Below, in pieces: positions 43,052-51,454 of a DNA stretch of 64,000 bases. This DNA is from Curtobacterium pusillum. Its GTDB lineage: Bacteria > Actinomycetota > Actinomycetes > Actinomycetales > Microbacteriaceae. The position numbers were made by a program, and so were the translations under genes. Each line of letters begins with the position of its first letter. Positions within the stretch are counted from its first letter, which is position 1. The notes below the pieces were generated by a model, which was not told where the DNA came from, searched no databases, and was given only the letters and a program-made list of their open reading frames with translations. The stretch covers positions 1-64,000 of the forward strand of contig NZ_VDZH01000004.1 of NCBI RefSeq assembly GCF_007673235.1, in the 5' to 3' direction.

Positions 43052-43963
43052 TCAGCGGGGCAGGGGCACCTCGGACGCGAACGCCCGGACGACACGGTCG
43101 ACGACCTCCGGCGCCGGGGCGTCCCACACGGCCTGGTTGAAGATCTCCACCTCGACGTCACCGGTGTAGCCCGCCGCGGTCACGGCAGCGGTCACCGGCC
43201 CGAAGTCGATGTGCCCGTCCCCCATCACGCCCCGCGACAGGAGCGGGTCGGCGGCGATCGGCGTCGTCCAGTCGCAGACCTGGTAGCTCGCGATCCGACC
43301 CGCAGCGCCCGCGCGGGCCACCGAGGCCGAGAGTGCCGGGTCCCACCAGACGTGGAACGTGTCCACGACGACCCCGACGGCCGCTGCCGGGAACGGCGCC
43401 GCCAGGTCGAGCGCCTGCGCGAGGGTCGACACGACGGCCCGGTCGGCGGCGTACATCGGGTGCAACGGTTCGACGGCGAGCTGCACGCCGGCGTCGAGCG
43501 CATGCGGGACGAGGTCGGCGAGGGCGTCCGCGACACGACCGCGGGCACCGACCAGGTCGCGGGACCCCTCGGGCAGTCCCCCGGCGACGAGCACGAGCAC
43601 GGCGGCGGAACCATCAGCCCCGGCGCCCGCCAACGCCGCGGTCTCGTCGATCGTTCGGCGGTTGTCGTCGAGCGCCCGCTGCCGTTCGGCGCCCGGCGGG
43701 AGGGTGAAGAAGCCCCCACGGCAGTGCGACGACACCCGGAGCCCGGAGTCGGCGACCATCCGTACGGCCTCGGTCAAGCCGACCTCGGCGACGGGCTCCC
43801 GCCACGTGCCGATCGCCTGGACACCGGCGGCGCGGACGGTGTGCAGGGCATCCCGCAGCGAGGCGTACTTGATCGTCGCCTGGTTGATCGACAGCCGCGG
43901 GTGCGGAAGTCCGGTGCCCGGGACCGCCCCGTCCCGCGTGGCACGGACCGTGGGCGTACTCAC
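43052..43963 (-). CDS. Sugar phosphate isomerase/epimerase-like TIM-barrel protein
   Basis: A 303-residue xylose-isomerase-like barrel. Metal ligands are likely Glu in LAVEPLHPMYAADR, Asp/His in VVVDTFHVWWDP, Asp/His near MGDGHIDFG and Glu in DVEVEIFNQAVW. Last gene of a three-gene operon with DUF993 and a Gfo/Idh oxidoreductase. That combination suggests handling of an oxidized (keto) sugar or cyclitol. GTG start overlaps the DUF993 stop. Confidence 0.78.
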   Translation of the reverse strand: MSTPTVRATRDGAVPGTGLPHPRLSINQATIKYASLRDALHTVRAAGVQAIGTWREPVAEVGLTEAVRMVADSGLRVSSHCRGGFFTLPPGAERQRALDDNRRTIDETAALAGAGADGSAAVLVLVAGGLPEGSRDLVGARGRVADALADLVPHALDAGVQLAVEPLHPMYAADRAVVSTLAQALDLAAPFPAAAVGVVVDTFHVWWDPALSASVARAGAAGRIASYQVCDWTTPIAADPLLSRGVMGDGHIDFGPVTAAVTAAGYTGDVEVEIFNQAVWDAPAPEVVDRVVRAFASEVPLPR

Positions 43964-45171
43964 GCGACCGCCTCGGAGAGCGGGCGGTCGGCGGGTGCCG
44001 AGCCGCGCCTCCCGGCAGACACCGGCACCCCTGCCAGCGCGAGCAGGTCGTGCCAGCGCGACGCGGCGAGCGACGGGTCCTCGAGCGCGCCGCAGGCGTT
44101 CGCGAGCCGCACCGTCTCGGACAGGTGCGGCAGTGAGCGGCCGGCGTGCTGGCCGCCGACCATGGCGAAGGCGGGCTGGTGGCCGTTCAGCCAGGCGAGG
44201 AACGCGATGCCGGTCTTGTAGTGCCAGGTCGGGGCGCTGAAGACGTGCCGGGACAGGGCCTCGGTGGGCCCGAGGAGGGCACGGTAGGCGGCCTCGTCGG
44301 GGAGGGCCCGGACAGCGGCGGACGCGATCGGCGCCACCGCGGCGAACGCCCCGAGCAGGGCATCGGAGTGCGTCCGGTCGGTCCCGGCGATGAGGTCGAC
44401 GTAGTGGAAGTCGTCGCCCGTGAACATCCGGACGCCGGCGGGCAGCTGGGATCGGAGGGAGACCTCGGCACGGGCGTCGAGCAGGCTCATCTTGATGCCG
44501 GCGACCTTCGACCCGGCGTCGCCCATGATGTCGAGCACGGTGTCGGGGCCCTGCAGGCCGCCGAAGTAGCCGACGAGGGCGGGGTCGAACGCCTCCCCCA
44601 GCCAGTGCAGGACGACGGGGCCGCCCGCGCGCGCGATGACCGCGCGGTACACGCGGCGGTAGGTGGCGGGATCGCCGTCAGCGAGGCGGGCCAGGTGCCG
44701 GCTCGCCATGAGCACGACCCCGGCGCCGGCGTCCTCGGCGTGGTGCAGCTGCCGGACGTAGGCGTCGACGATCTCCGGTTCGGTGGCTGTCTCGTCCGGC
44801 AGGTCGTCGGTGTTCACCCCGACGACGATCCGGCCGCCGACGGACTGCGCCTCGCGAGCGCTGCGCGTGATGAGCTCGCGGGTGGCGGCCGGGTCGAGCC
44901 CCATGTTCCGCTGCGCGGTGTCCATCGCGTCCGCCACACCCAGGCCCCACGACCAGAGGTGGTGCCGGAACGCCAGGGTGGCGTCCCAGTCGAGGTCGGC
45001 CGGGGCGCCCGGCGTGTTGTCGGCGGCGGCGCGCGGGACGACGTGGGCTGCGGCGTAGACCACGCGCTCGGTGAGCGGGGCGGTCGGCCTCTCCACAGCC
45101 GTCACGGCCGGCTCGCGCAGGTCGACCCGGCTGGTCGTGCCGTCGGGTGCGAGGAGGGTCAGCGTGCTCAT
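43960..45171 (-). CDS. DUF993 (dihydrodipicolinate-synthase-like) protein
   Basis: A 403-residue protein of the DUF993 family: VVYAAAHVVPRAAADNTPGAP, LDWDATLAFRHHLWSWGLGVADAMDTAQRNMGLD and a lysine region SKVAGIKMSLLDA that may be the aldolase-type Schiff-base lysine. The family has no assigned reaction and typically travels with Gfo/Idh and TIM-barrel sugar genes, as here. The C-terminal 15 residues (SAGRRGSAPADRP) lie on a diverged half-copy of the TGGAGGC/GCGCGGCTCGGC repeat. Overlaps both neighbours by 4 bases. Confidence 0.8.
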   Translation of the reverse strand: MSTLTLLAPDGTTSRVDLREPAVTAVERPTAPLTERVVYAAAHVVPRAAADNTPGAPADLDWDATLAFRHHLWSWGLGVADAMDTAQRNMGLDPAATRELITRSAREAQSVGGRIVVGVNTDDLPDETATEPEIVDAYVRQLHHAEDAGAGVVLMASRHLARLADGDPATYRRVYRAVIARAGGPVVLHWLGEAFDPALVGYFGGLQGPDTVLDIMGDAGSKVAGIKMSLLDARAEVSLRSQLPAGVRMFTGDDFHYVDLIAGTDRTHSDALLGAFAAVAPIASAAVRALPDEAAYRALLGPTEALSRHVFSAPTWHYKTGIAFLAWLNGHQPAFAMVGGQHAGRSLPHLSETVRLANACGALEDPSLAASRWHDLLALAGVPVSAGRRGSAPADRPLSEAVA

Positions 45172-46478
45172 GCGCGTGCCCCGACGGTCTCGGTGCGGTC
45201 CGCCGTGTCGGTGCGTTCCGCGTCGACGGCGCTGTCGGCGCTGTCGGCACTGTCGGCGCTGTCGGCGCTGTCGGCGCTGTCGGCGCGTTCCGTGCTGTCG
45301 GCCTGGAGGCGCGGCTCGGCCCCGGTGGGCAGCGCCAGCTCCGGCAGGTCGATGCGTCGGCCCTCGGCGCTCGACCGCAGACCGGCCTCCGCGAGCGCCA
45401 CGCCGCGGGCACCGGACAGCAGGTCGTACGGGTGCGGGCGACCGGCGACGAGGTCACGCAGGAAGTCCTCCCACTGCGCACGGAAGCCGTTGCCGAACTC
45501 CTCGTTGTCGGGGACCTCGAGCCACTGCCCGCGGTAGTCCCGCTCGTCCTTGAGGTCCGGATTCCACACCGGCTTCGGCGTCGCCGTCCGCGGCTGGATC
45601 CGGCAGCCGAACAGCCCCGCGACCGCGCTGCCGTCGGTGCCGTCGACCTGGAACTCGACGAGTTCGTCACGGTCGACGCGCACCGCCCAGCTCGAGTTGA
45701 TCTGCGCCGTGATGCCGCCCGCGAGGTCGAACACGCCGTAGGCCGCGTCGTCGGCCGTGGCCTCGTACGCCGAGCCCTGCTCGTCGGTGCGCTCCTCGAT
45801 GTGGGTGACCGCGCGGGCGTACACCGACTCGACTCGGCCGAAGAGCTGCTCGAGGACGTAGTTCCAGTGCGGGAACATGTCGACGACGATGCCGCCGCCG
45901 TCCTGCTTGCGGTAGTTCCAGCTCGGCCGCTGCGCGGTCTGCCAGTCCCCCTCGAACACCCAGTAGCCGAACTCGCCACGGACGCTGAGGACCTTGCCGA
46001 AGAAGCCGGAGTCGATCAGGCGGCGGAGCTTGCGGAGGCCGGGCAGGTAGAGCTTGTCGTGCACGACGCCGTTCGGGACGCCGGCTGCGGCTGCGAGTCC
46101 GGCGAGTTCGAGGGCCTCGGCGGAGGTCTCGGCCGTCGGCTTCTCGGTGTAGACCGCCTTGCCGGCGGCGATCGCCTTCCGCAGGGCATCGGCGCGGGCG
46201 CTCGTCACGGCGAAGTCGGCGAAGACGTCCCAGCGGGGGTCGGCGAGGGCGGCGTCGAGGTCGGTCGTCCAGTGCTCGAGGCCGTGGCGCGTGGCGATCT
46301 CCTCGAGCTTCGCGGCGTTCCGACCGACCAGGATCGGTTCGACCTGCAGCCTCGTACCGTCCGGGAGCGGAAGCCCGCCGTCGTCGCGGATGGCCAGGAT
46401 CGACCGGACGAGGTGCTGGCGGTAGCCCATGCGTCCCGTGACGCCGTTCATGATGATGCCGATGGTGCGCGTGGTCAA
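45168..46478 (-). CDS. Gfo/Idh/MocA-family oxidoreductase with repetitive C-terminal tail
   Basis: NAD(P)-dependent sugar or cyclitol dehydrogenase, 436 residues. IGIIMNGVTGRMGYRQH is the nucleotide-binding start, VYTEKPTAET holds the catalytic EKP lysine, and VVDMFPHWNYVLEQLFG the second active-site region. The enzyme core ends near residue 390. The rest (GAEPRLQADSTERADSADS and on) is a low-complexity tail encoded by a repeat half-site and a 9-bp tandem repeat. I chose TTG 46478, with AGGGAG six bases upstream. First gene of the LacI-controlled operon. Confidence 0.82.
   Translation of the reverse strand: MTTRTIGIIMNGVTGRMGYRQHLVRSILAIRDDGGLPLPDGTRLQVEPILVGRNAAKLEEIATRHGLEHWTTDLDAALADPRWDVFADFAVTSARADALRKAIAAGKAVYTEKPTAETSAEALELAGLAAAAGVPNGVVHDKLYLPGLRKLRRLIDSGFFGKVLSVRGEFGYWVFEGDWQTAQRPSWNYRKQDGGGIVVDMFPHWNYVLEQLFGRVESVYARAVTHIEERTDEQGSAYEATADDAAYGVFDLAGGITAQINSSWAVRVDRDELVEFQVDGTDGSAVAGLFGCRIQPRTATPKPVWNPDLKDERDYRGQWLEVPDNEEFGNGFRAQWEDFLRDLVAGRPHPYDLLSGARGVALAEAGLRSSAEGRRIDLPELALPTGAEPRLQADSTERADSADSADSADSADSADSAVDAERTDTADRTETVGARA
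45231..45284. repeat. 9-bp tandem repeat inside the Gfo/Idh gene
   Basis: Six consecutive GCTGTCGGC units (one with A for G); a further copy follows after a 9-base variant. Read on the minus strand it encodes repeated Ala-Asp-Ser. Copy number is likely unstable by slippage, changing only tail length because the unit is in frame. Confidence 0.9.
45300..45325. repeat. Coding half-copy of the TGGAGGC palindrome
   Basis: GGCCTGGAGGCGCGGCTCGG continues into CCCCGG. It matches 40390-40415 (in the GT2/acyltransferase linker) at 24 of 26 positions, and resembles 43994-44016 at the DUF993 C-terminus. Each is read in a different frame or orientation relative to its gene. Confidence 0.7.
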
Positions 46479-46520
46479 CGCGTGCTCCCTTGCTCGCTGT
46501 GCCCCGCTTCCCGGTCGAGC

Positions 46521-46535
46521 GGGAAAGCGCTTGCC
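46521..46535. promoter_or_regulatory. LacI-type operator before the Gfo/Idh operon
   Basis: GGGAAAGCGCTTGCC lies 43 bases before TTG 46478. Just upstream on the minus strand is TACGGT, a possible -10. The core GGAAAGCGCTTGC recurs exactly at 48016-48028 and in part at 50012-50025, tying three promoters to one regulator. Confidence 0.75.
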
Positions 46536-46612
46536 GGAACCGTACACCACGGGTCGGGGAGGCCGCACGCGCGTGTTCGGCCGCGTGCGTTCGGCGCGGC
46601 GGGCGCGCCGAA

Positions 46613-46847
46613 CGGGCACAACACGCCGCTCACCTCCGCCGAGAGGGCACAAAACGTCACGCTCGAGCGCCCCGGGCGGCAGTTCGTGCCCACTCATCGC
46701 GACACCCCGGGGGTGGGCGGGCGCGGGGCGGGCGCGGGCTCGCATGGCCTTCGGCGCCCTCGAGCGGGCACGACATGCCGCTCACGTCCACCGAGAGCGC
46801 ACGAACTGCCGCCGCCGGACGCCGAGCGCGACGTTTTGTGCCCTCTC
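46613..46847. repeat. Large composite palindrome in a 418-base spacer
   Basis: Arms 46641-46665 and 46823-46847 are 25-bp inverted copies with one mismatch (GAGAGGGCACAAAACGTC...). A 46-bp segment (46613-46658) also recurs as a diverged direct repeat at 46765-46810. The spacer 46479-46896 holds the operon promoter and operator at its left end and this element at its right. No open frame with support is present. It lies beyond the 3' end of the LacI gene. Confidence 0.8.
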
Positions 46848-46896
46848 GAGGCCCCCGTCGGCCCGGTGGGCGCGGACCCAGGCGCGGACCCTGGCG

Positions 46897-47937
46897 CTAC
46901 CGCGCCGTGCTCGCGCGCAGGACGACCTCGCCGTCGACGGCTCCGTCGACCTCGACCCCGAGGGCCCGCCGCACCGCCCGCGCCCCGATCTCCTCGAGGG
47001 GCAACCGCACGGTGCTCAGCGCCGGTACGACGTCGGCGAGCATCCGCACGTCGTCGAACCCCGCCACGCCGACGTCGGCACCCGGCACGAGGCCGCGGTC
47101 CCGGATCGCCGCGACCGCCCCCACCGCCATCAGGTCCGTCACGGCGAACACGCACCGCGGCAGCACCGGACCGCCGTCGGCAGCGGCGTCGAGCAGCGCC
47201 GACATCGCCCGATACCCGCCGTCCCGCGAGAACTCCGACGGCACGACCGCACGGTCGGGCACCCGGATGCCGTGCGCCGCGAGTCCCGCCACGAAGCCGT
47301 CCACCCGCGCCCGGGCGGTGACGAGCTCGGGGTCGCCGGCGAGCACCGCGAACGAGTCGTGCCCCTGCTCGACGAGCGCTCCGGCGAGTGCCGCGGCACC
47401 GCTGAGGTTGCGGATCACCAGGGGTTGCACGCCCGGCACGCCCGGCACGGCACCGTCGAGGTCGGAGACGAGCGCCGACACTCCGGCACCAGCGGAGACC
47501 AGCCCGGACACCGCGGCCGCGACCTCGTCGCCGGCACCGAGCCGCCGGCTCACCGCGAGCACGACCGCGCGTGGCCGGAGTCCGGCGACGACTCCGAGCA
47601 GCGTGGCCTCCCGTGCGGGGTCGCCCCCGGTCGACGTGATCGTGACGACCAGTCCGGCCTCGTCAGCGGCCCGGATCGCCCCGGCGGCGATCGCCGCGAA
47701 GTACGGGTCCGCGATGTCCCCGACGACGAGCGCGAGGGTCGTCGTGGTCCCGCGGGCGACCGCCTGCGCCTGGACGTTGGCGGTGTAGCGGAGCTCCGAT
47801 GCCGCCGCGTGCACCCGGTCCGACGAGTCCTGACGGACCTTCCGCGTACTGCCGTTGAGCGCGCGCGAGGCGGTCGCGAGCGACACGCCTGCCCGCTCGG
47901 CCACGTCGGCCAGGGTGACGGTGCCTCGCTCAGGCAT
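46897..47937 (-). CDS. LacI-family transcriptional regulator of the Gfo/Idh-DUF993 genes
   Basis: A 346-residue LacI-type repressor: VTLADVAERAGVSLATASRALNGS helix-turn-helix, ANVQAQAVARG hinge, and a two-lobe effector domain (LALVVGDIADPYFAAIAAGA, CVFAVTDLMAVGAVAAIRD, VAGFDDVRMLADVVPALSTV). Sites containing GGAAAGCGCTTGC on both sides of this gene, plus one before the MHS transporter, are its likely targets. The Shine-Dalgarno GGAGG before ATG 47937 is supplied by a dispersed repeat half-site (47941-47957). Divergent from the Gfo/Idh-DUF6807 gene. Confidence 0.92.
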   Translation of the reverse strand: MPERGTVTLADVAERAGVSLATASRALNGSTRKVRQDSSDRVHAAASELRYTANVQAQAVARGTTTTLALVVGDIADPYFAAIAAGAIRAADEAGLVVTITSTGGDPAREATLLGVVAGLRPRAVVLAVSRRLGAGDEVAAAVSGLVSAGAGVSALVSDLDGAVPGVPGVQPLVIRNLSGAAALAGALVEQGHDSFAVLAGDPELVTARARVDGFVAGLAAHGIRVPDRAVVPSEFSRDGGYRAMSALLDAAADGGPVLPRCVFAVTDLMAVGAVAAIRDRGLVPGADVGVAGFDDVRMLADVVPALSTVRLPLEEIGARAVRRALGVEVDGAVDGEVVLRASTAR

Positions 47938-47940
47938 GTC

Positions 47941-47957
47941 GTGCCTCCAGTCCGTCC
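47941..47957. repeat. Half-copy of the TGGAGGC palindrome acting as ribosome site
   Basis: GTGCCTCCAGTCCGTCC is identical to 25500-25516. On the minus strand it gives GGACTGGAGGCAC, whose GGAGG sits six bases before the LacI start codon. Confidence 0.65.
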
Positions 47958-48014
47958 GCATGTAAACGGTCCATGGTGAGGATACCGACCGAGGGAAGGC
48001 GCAGCCTGCCCACG

Positions 48015-48029
48015 GGGAAAGCGCTTGCT
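48015..48029. promoter_or_regulatory. LacI-type operator before the Gfo/Idh-DUF6807 gene
   Basis: GGGAAAGCGCTTGCT shares 13 exact bases with 46522-46534. It adjoins TACCGT (48029-48034), a possible -10, and lies 13 bases before ATG 48043, which lacks a ribosome site and may be on a short or leaderless mRNA. Confidence 0.72.
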
Positions 48030-48042
48030 ACCGTTGCAGACC

Positions 48043-49935
48043 ATGGATGTCTCGGATCACCTGCCCGGCGTGGTGCTCGTCGGCGCGCGCGGCTTCGGCC
48101 TGCACCACCGCGCGAACATCGACCGGCTCGTCGCCACGGGGGCGTGCACGCTCACCGCGGTCATCGACCCTACCCTCGGCACGGACACCGACGGCGGTGT
48201 CCCGGTGGTCGCCGACGTCACCGCCGCGAAGCGCCTCGGGTCGGTCGACGTCGTGGTCGTCGCCGCCCCGATCGGCGCGCACCTGCCGCTGGCACTCGCC
48301 GCCCTGGAGGCCGGCGCGGACGTCCTGCTCGAGAAGCCCCCGGTGACGACGCGCGCGGCACTCGCGACCCTGCTCGACGCCGCGCACCGGACCGGCCGTG
48401 TCGTCCAGGTCGGGTTCCAGAGCCTCGGGTCGCACGCGGTCCCGGCGTTCCGGTCCGGCGAGCTCGTCGGGGCCGTGCGCTCCGCCGCCGCCGTCGGGAC
48501 CTGGACCCGGAACCAGGCGTACTGGGACCGCTCCGCGTGGGCCGGACGTCGACGGGTCGGCGGGGTGGACGTCCTGGACGGCGTCGTCACGAACCCGCTC
48601 GCGCACGCCGTGGCCACCGCACTCGCACTCGTCGGATGCCGCCGTGCCGACCAGGTCGCCCGCGTCGAGGTCGAGCTCTACCGGGCGAACGCGATCGAGG
48701 GCGACGACACCTCGACCGTCCGGGTCACGACGACGGCCGGGCTCGAGGCGACCGCCGCGCTCACCCTGTGCGCCCCCGCCGAGGTCCCGCCCACCGTGCG
48801 GGTCCGCGGCACGACCGGAACGGCGACCCTCGGGTACACGACCGACGAGGTCACCGTCGACGGGGTGACGCGGGACCTCGGGCGGACGGACCTGCTCGAG
48901 AACCTGCTCGCCCACCGCTCCCGCGGCGACGACCTCCTGGTGCCGCTCGAGTCGACCGGTGCCTTCGTCGAGGTCCTCGAGGCCGTCCGCGCGACCGAGC
49001 CGGTGCGGATCGACCACCCTTGGGTGACGTGGGAGGGCGACGGCGCCGAGCGCCGCCCCCTCGTCACGGACGTCGAGGCGATCGTCGACCGAGCCGCGGA
49101 CCAGCGCGCCCTGTTCTCCGAGGTCGGCGCCCCCTGGGCGCACACCGCCCACGACGAGGTCCTGCAGGAACTCGTCGTCGACGGCACCCGGGTCGCGACG
49201 GTGCTCGACGGCGCTGGCACCATCCCGTCGTCGTCCCCGCGCCCGTACCTGCACCCCGTGCGGACACTCGGCGGCACGACCGTGAGCGCGCGCCGCCCGC
49301 CGGACCACGACTGGCACTGCGGTGTCGGGTTCGCGATCCCGGACCTGGACGGGGTGAACTGCTGGGGCGGCCCGACGTACGTGCACGGTCAGGGCTACGT
49401 CTGGCGGGACGACCACGGCAGCGCCGACGTGCCGCACACCGAGGCGCACGGACGCTCGCTGCAGCAGGAGGTCGTCTGGCGCCGCCCCGACCGAGCCGTC
49501 GCACTCCACGAGGACCGTTCGACCTCGTGGCGCGCCGTCGCGCAGGGGTGGGAGCTGACGTGGTCCTCGTCGTTCCGGACAGCGGGTGACGCCGTCGTGC
49601 ACCTCGGCGGCCCGGGCAGCAACGGACGCGTCGGTGCCGGCTACGGCGGGTTCTTCTGGCGGTTCCCACCCGGTGCGGACGCCACCGTGCGGACGGCGGA
49701 CGTCATCGGCGAGGACGCCGTGCACGGGTCGGTCGCGCCCTGGGTCGAGTGGTCGGCCGTGTTCGACGGAGCACCCGCGACGGTCCGCCTCGAGGCGCTC
49801 GACCACCGCGACCCGTGGTTCGTCCGCGCCGCGGACTACCCCGCGATCGGGTCTGCACTGGCCTGGGACGAGCCGACGCTGGTCCGACCCGGCATCCCCT
49901 TCGTGCGCTCGTTCCGCGCGACGATCACCGACTGA
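48043..49935 (+). CDS. Gfo/Idh oxidoreductase fused to a DUF6807 (PmoA-like) domain
   Basis: A 630-residue two-domain protein. N-terminal Gfo/Idh/MocA part (about 1-345): VVLVGARGFGLHHRANI, VVVAAPIGAHLPLALAALEAGADVLLEKPP with the EKP lysine, and GVVTNPLAHAVATAL. C-terminal DUF6807 part (about 370-630): PRPYLHPVRTLGG, RPPDHDWHCGVGFAIPDLDGVNCWGG, QQEVVWR and YGGFFWRFPPG. DUF6807 proteins often occur beside Gfo/Idh genes of plant-glycan loci; here they are one chain, suggesting consecutive or coupled action. Probably part of the LacI 46897-47937 regulon. Confidence 0.82.
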   Translation: MDVSDHLPGVVLVGARGFGLHHRANIDRLVATGACTLTAVIDPTLGTDTDGGVPVVADVTAAKRLGSVDVVVVAAPIGAHLPLALAALEAGADVLLEKPPVTTRAALATLLDAAHRTGRVVQVGFQSLGSHAVPAFRSGELVGAVRSAAAVGTWTRNQAYWDRSAWAGRRRVGGVDVLDGVVTNPLAHAVATALALVGCRRADQVARVEVELYRANAIEGDDTSTVRVTTTAGLEATAALTLCAPAEVPPTVRVRGTTGTATLGYTTDEVTVDGVTRDLGRTDLLENLLAHRSRGDDLLVPLESTGAFVEVLEAVRATEPVRIDHPWVTWEGDGAERRPLVTDVEAIVDRAADQRALFSEVGAPWAHTAHDEVLQELVVDGTRVATVLDGAGTIPSSSPRPYLHPVRTLGGTTVSARRPPDHDWHCGVGFAIPDLDGVNCWGGPTYVHGQGYVWRDDHGSADVPHTEAHGRSLQQEVVWRRPDRAVALHEDRSTSWRAVAQGWELTWSSSFRTAGDAVVHLGGPGSNGRVGAGYGGFFWRFPPGADATVRTADVIGEDAVHGSVAPWVEWSAVFDGAPATVRLEALDHRDPWFVRAADYPAIGSALAWDEPTLVRPGIPFVRSFRATITD

Positions 49936-49978
49936 GCACCCCTTCGTCGGGCCGCTCCGGATGGTGTCGACGCGGGTG

Positions 49979-50025
49979 TTGAAACGTTTCGGCGCAGCGT
50001 GCTAGCGTCTCGGAAAGCGCTATCC
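49979..50025 (+). promoter_or_regulatory. Promoter and two LacI-type sites before the MHS transporter
   Basis: TTGAAA (49979-49984) and TAGCGT (50003-50008) with an 18-base spacer form a candidate promoter. A perfect palindrome GAAACGTTTC (49981-49990) overlaps the -35. GGAAAGCGCTATCC (50012-50025) resembles the regulon operator just after the -10. Confidence 0.7.
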
Positions 50026-50057
50026 ACAACAATCGACGACGATTCCGGAGCAGTGGC

Positions 50058-51410
50058 ATGCAGCAGAACGACGACGTTCTCCAGGCGGCGGACCACCCGA
50101 CGACCTCCTCCAAGCGGGCCCGACGAGCCGCCCTCAGCGGCTGGGTCGGCAGCGCCCTCGAGTACTACGACTTCTCCCTGTACGCGCAGGCGGCGGCGCT
50201 CGGGGTCCCGGCGGTGTTCTTCGCCACCGAGGACCCGGCGGTGATGATCATCGCCTCCCTGAGCACCTACGCGGTCGGGTACGTCGCGCGGCCCATCGGA
50301 GCGGTCGTCCTCGGTTCCTGGGGCGATCGGCACGGCCGGAAGAACGTCCTGGTGTTCGCCATGGTCCTGATGGGCCTGTCCACCTTCGCCGTCGGGCTCC
50401 TGCCGACGTACGCGCAGATCGGGGTCTGGGCGCCGATCCTCCTCGTCACGCTCCGACTCCTGCAGGGCTTCGCCGTCGCCGGGGAACTCGGTGGTGCGAG
50501 CGCGATGATCATCGAGCAGTCGTCGGCCGAGAAGCGCGGCTGGTTCGCCAGCTTCAGCCTGCAGGGCACGCAGATCGGATCGATCCTGGCGACGGCCATC
50601 ATGCTGCCCCTGGCGGCGATCGTCGGCGACGAGGCGTTCCTCGCCTGGGCGTGGCGCATCCCCTTCCTGCTGAGCGCCGTGGTGGTGCTCGCGGGGTACC
50701 TGGTCCGCCGCCACGTCGAGGAGTCCCCGGCCTACACGGTCGTCGACACCACCGGGAACACGATCGAGCGACGCCCGTACCCGTTCATCGACCTGATCCG
50801 TTCCCACCCCGGTGCGGTCGCGCGCTGCGTCGTGATGACCTTCACGAACGCGCTCGGGATGGTCGCCCTGACCTTCGGCGTCTCGTACGGCACGCAGGAG
50901 AGCTACGGCAACGGCTTCTCGACGAGCCAGTTCCTGGTCGTGACGCTCATCACGAACGTGGTCGCGGCAGCGACGATCCCGCTGTTCGGCTCGCTGTCCG
51001 ACCGGTTCGGTCGGCGCGTGTTCATGATCGGCGGCACCGTCCTCGGCGGCCTGAGCACCTTCGCCTACCTGTGGGCGATCTCGCAGCGGAACATCGTGCT
51101 CGTGATCGTCTTCGTGCTGATCCTGCACGCGGTCTTCTTCCAGATGTGGAACGCGACGTTCGCCACCTTCTTCCAGGAGCAGTTCCCCACCCGGATGCGC
51201 GTCACGGGCTTCGCGGTGTCGCAGAACCTCGGGCTCATGATCGCGGCGTTCTTCCCGAGCATCTTCGTCGCGATCGCCCCGCCCGGCACCGCCAACGTGC
51301 CGCTCGTGATCGGCGGGACGGCCCTCGGCCTCTGCGTGCTGTCGGCGGTCGCGACGTTCTGGACCCGCGAGACGAAGGGCCTGTCACTCCAGGAGCTCGA
51401 CGCCCGCTGA
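50058..51410 (+). CDS. MFS transporter of the metabolite:H+ symporter (MHS) family
   Basis: A 450-residue 12-helix permease. MHS signatures: SGWVGSALEYYDFSLYAQAAA in helix 1, ARPIGAVVLGSWGDRHGRKNVLV, LRLLQGFAVAGELGGASAMIIE, and GSLSDRFGRRVFM in the second half. Relatives (ShiA, ProP, KgtP, phthalate carriers) import organic acids and zwitterions. Operator sharing suggests it imports the compound handled by the Gfo/Idh, DUF993 and TIM-barrel enzymes. GGAG precedes ATG 50058. Confidence 0.9.
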   Translation: MQQNDDVLQAADHPTTSSKRARRAALSGWVGSALEYYDFSLYAQAAALGVPAVFFATEDPAVMIIASLSTYAVGYVARPIGAVVLGSWGDRHGRKNVLVFAMVLMGLSTFAVGLLPTYAQIGVWAPILLVTLRLLQGFAVAGELGGASAMIIEQSSAEKRGWFASFSLQGTQIGSILATAIMLPLAAIVGDEAFLAWAWRIPFLLSAVVVLAGYLVRRHVEESPAYTVVDTTGNTIERRPYPFIDLIRSHPGAVARCVVMTFTNALGMVALTFGVSYGTQESYGNGFSTSQFLVVTLITNVVAAATIPLFGSLSDRFGRRVFMIGGTVLGGLSTFAYLWAISQRNIVLVIVFVLILHAVFFQMWNATFATFFQEQFPTRMRVTGFAVSQNLGLMIAAFFPSIFVAIAPPGTANVPLVIGGTALGLCVLSAVATFWTRETKGLSLQELDAR

Positions 51411-51454
51411 CGCGCGGCCCGCGCCCGGCGGGCGGGCGGCGGGCGGGCCGCCGG

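Noticed and set aside
45231..45300. Short regular repeats that could suggest a CRISPR-like array
   Set aside because: Units are 9 bp, contiguous and without spacers, and they are translated in frame as Ala-Asp-Ser.
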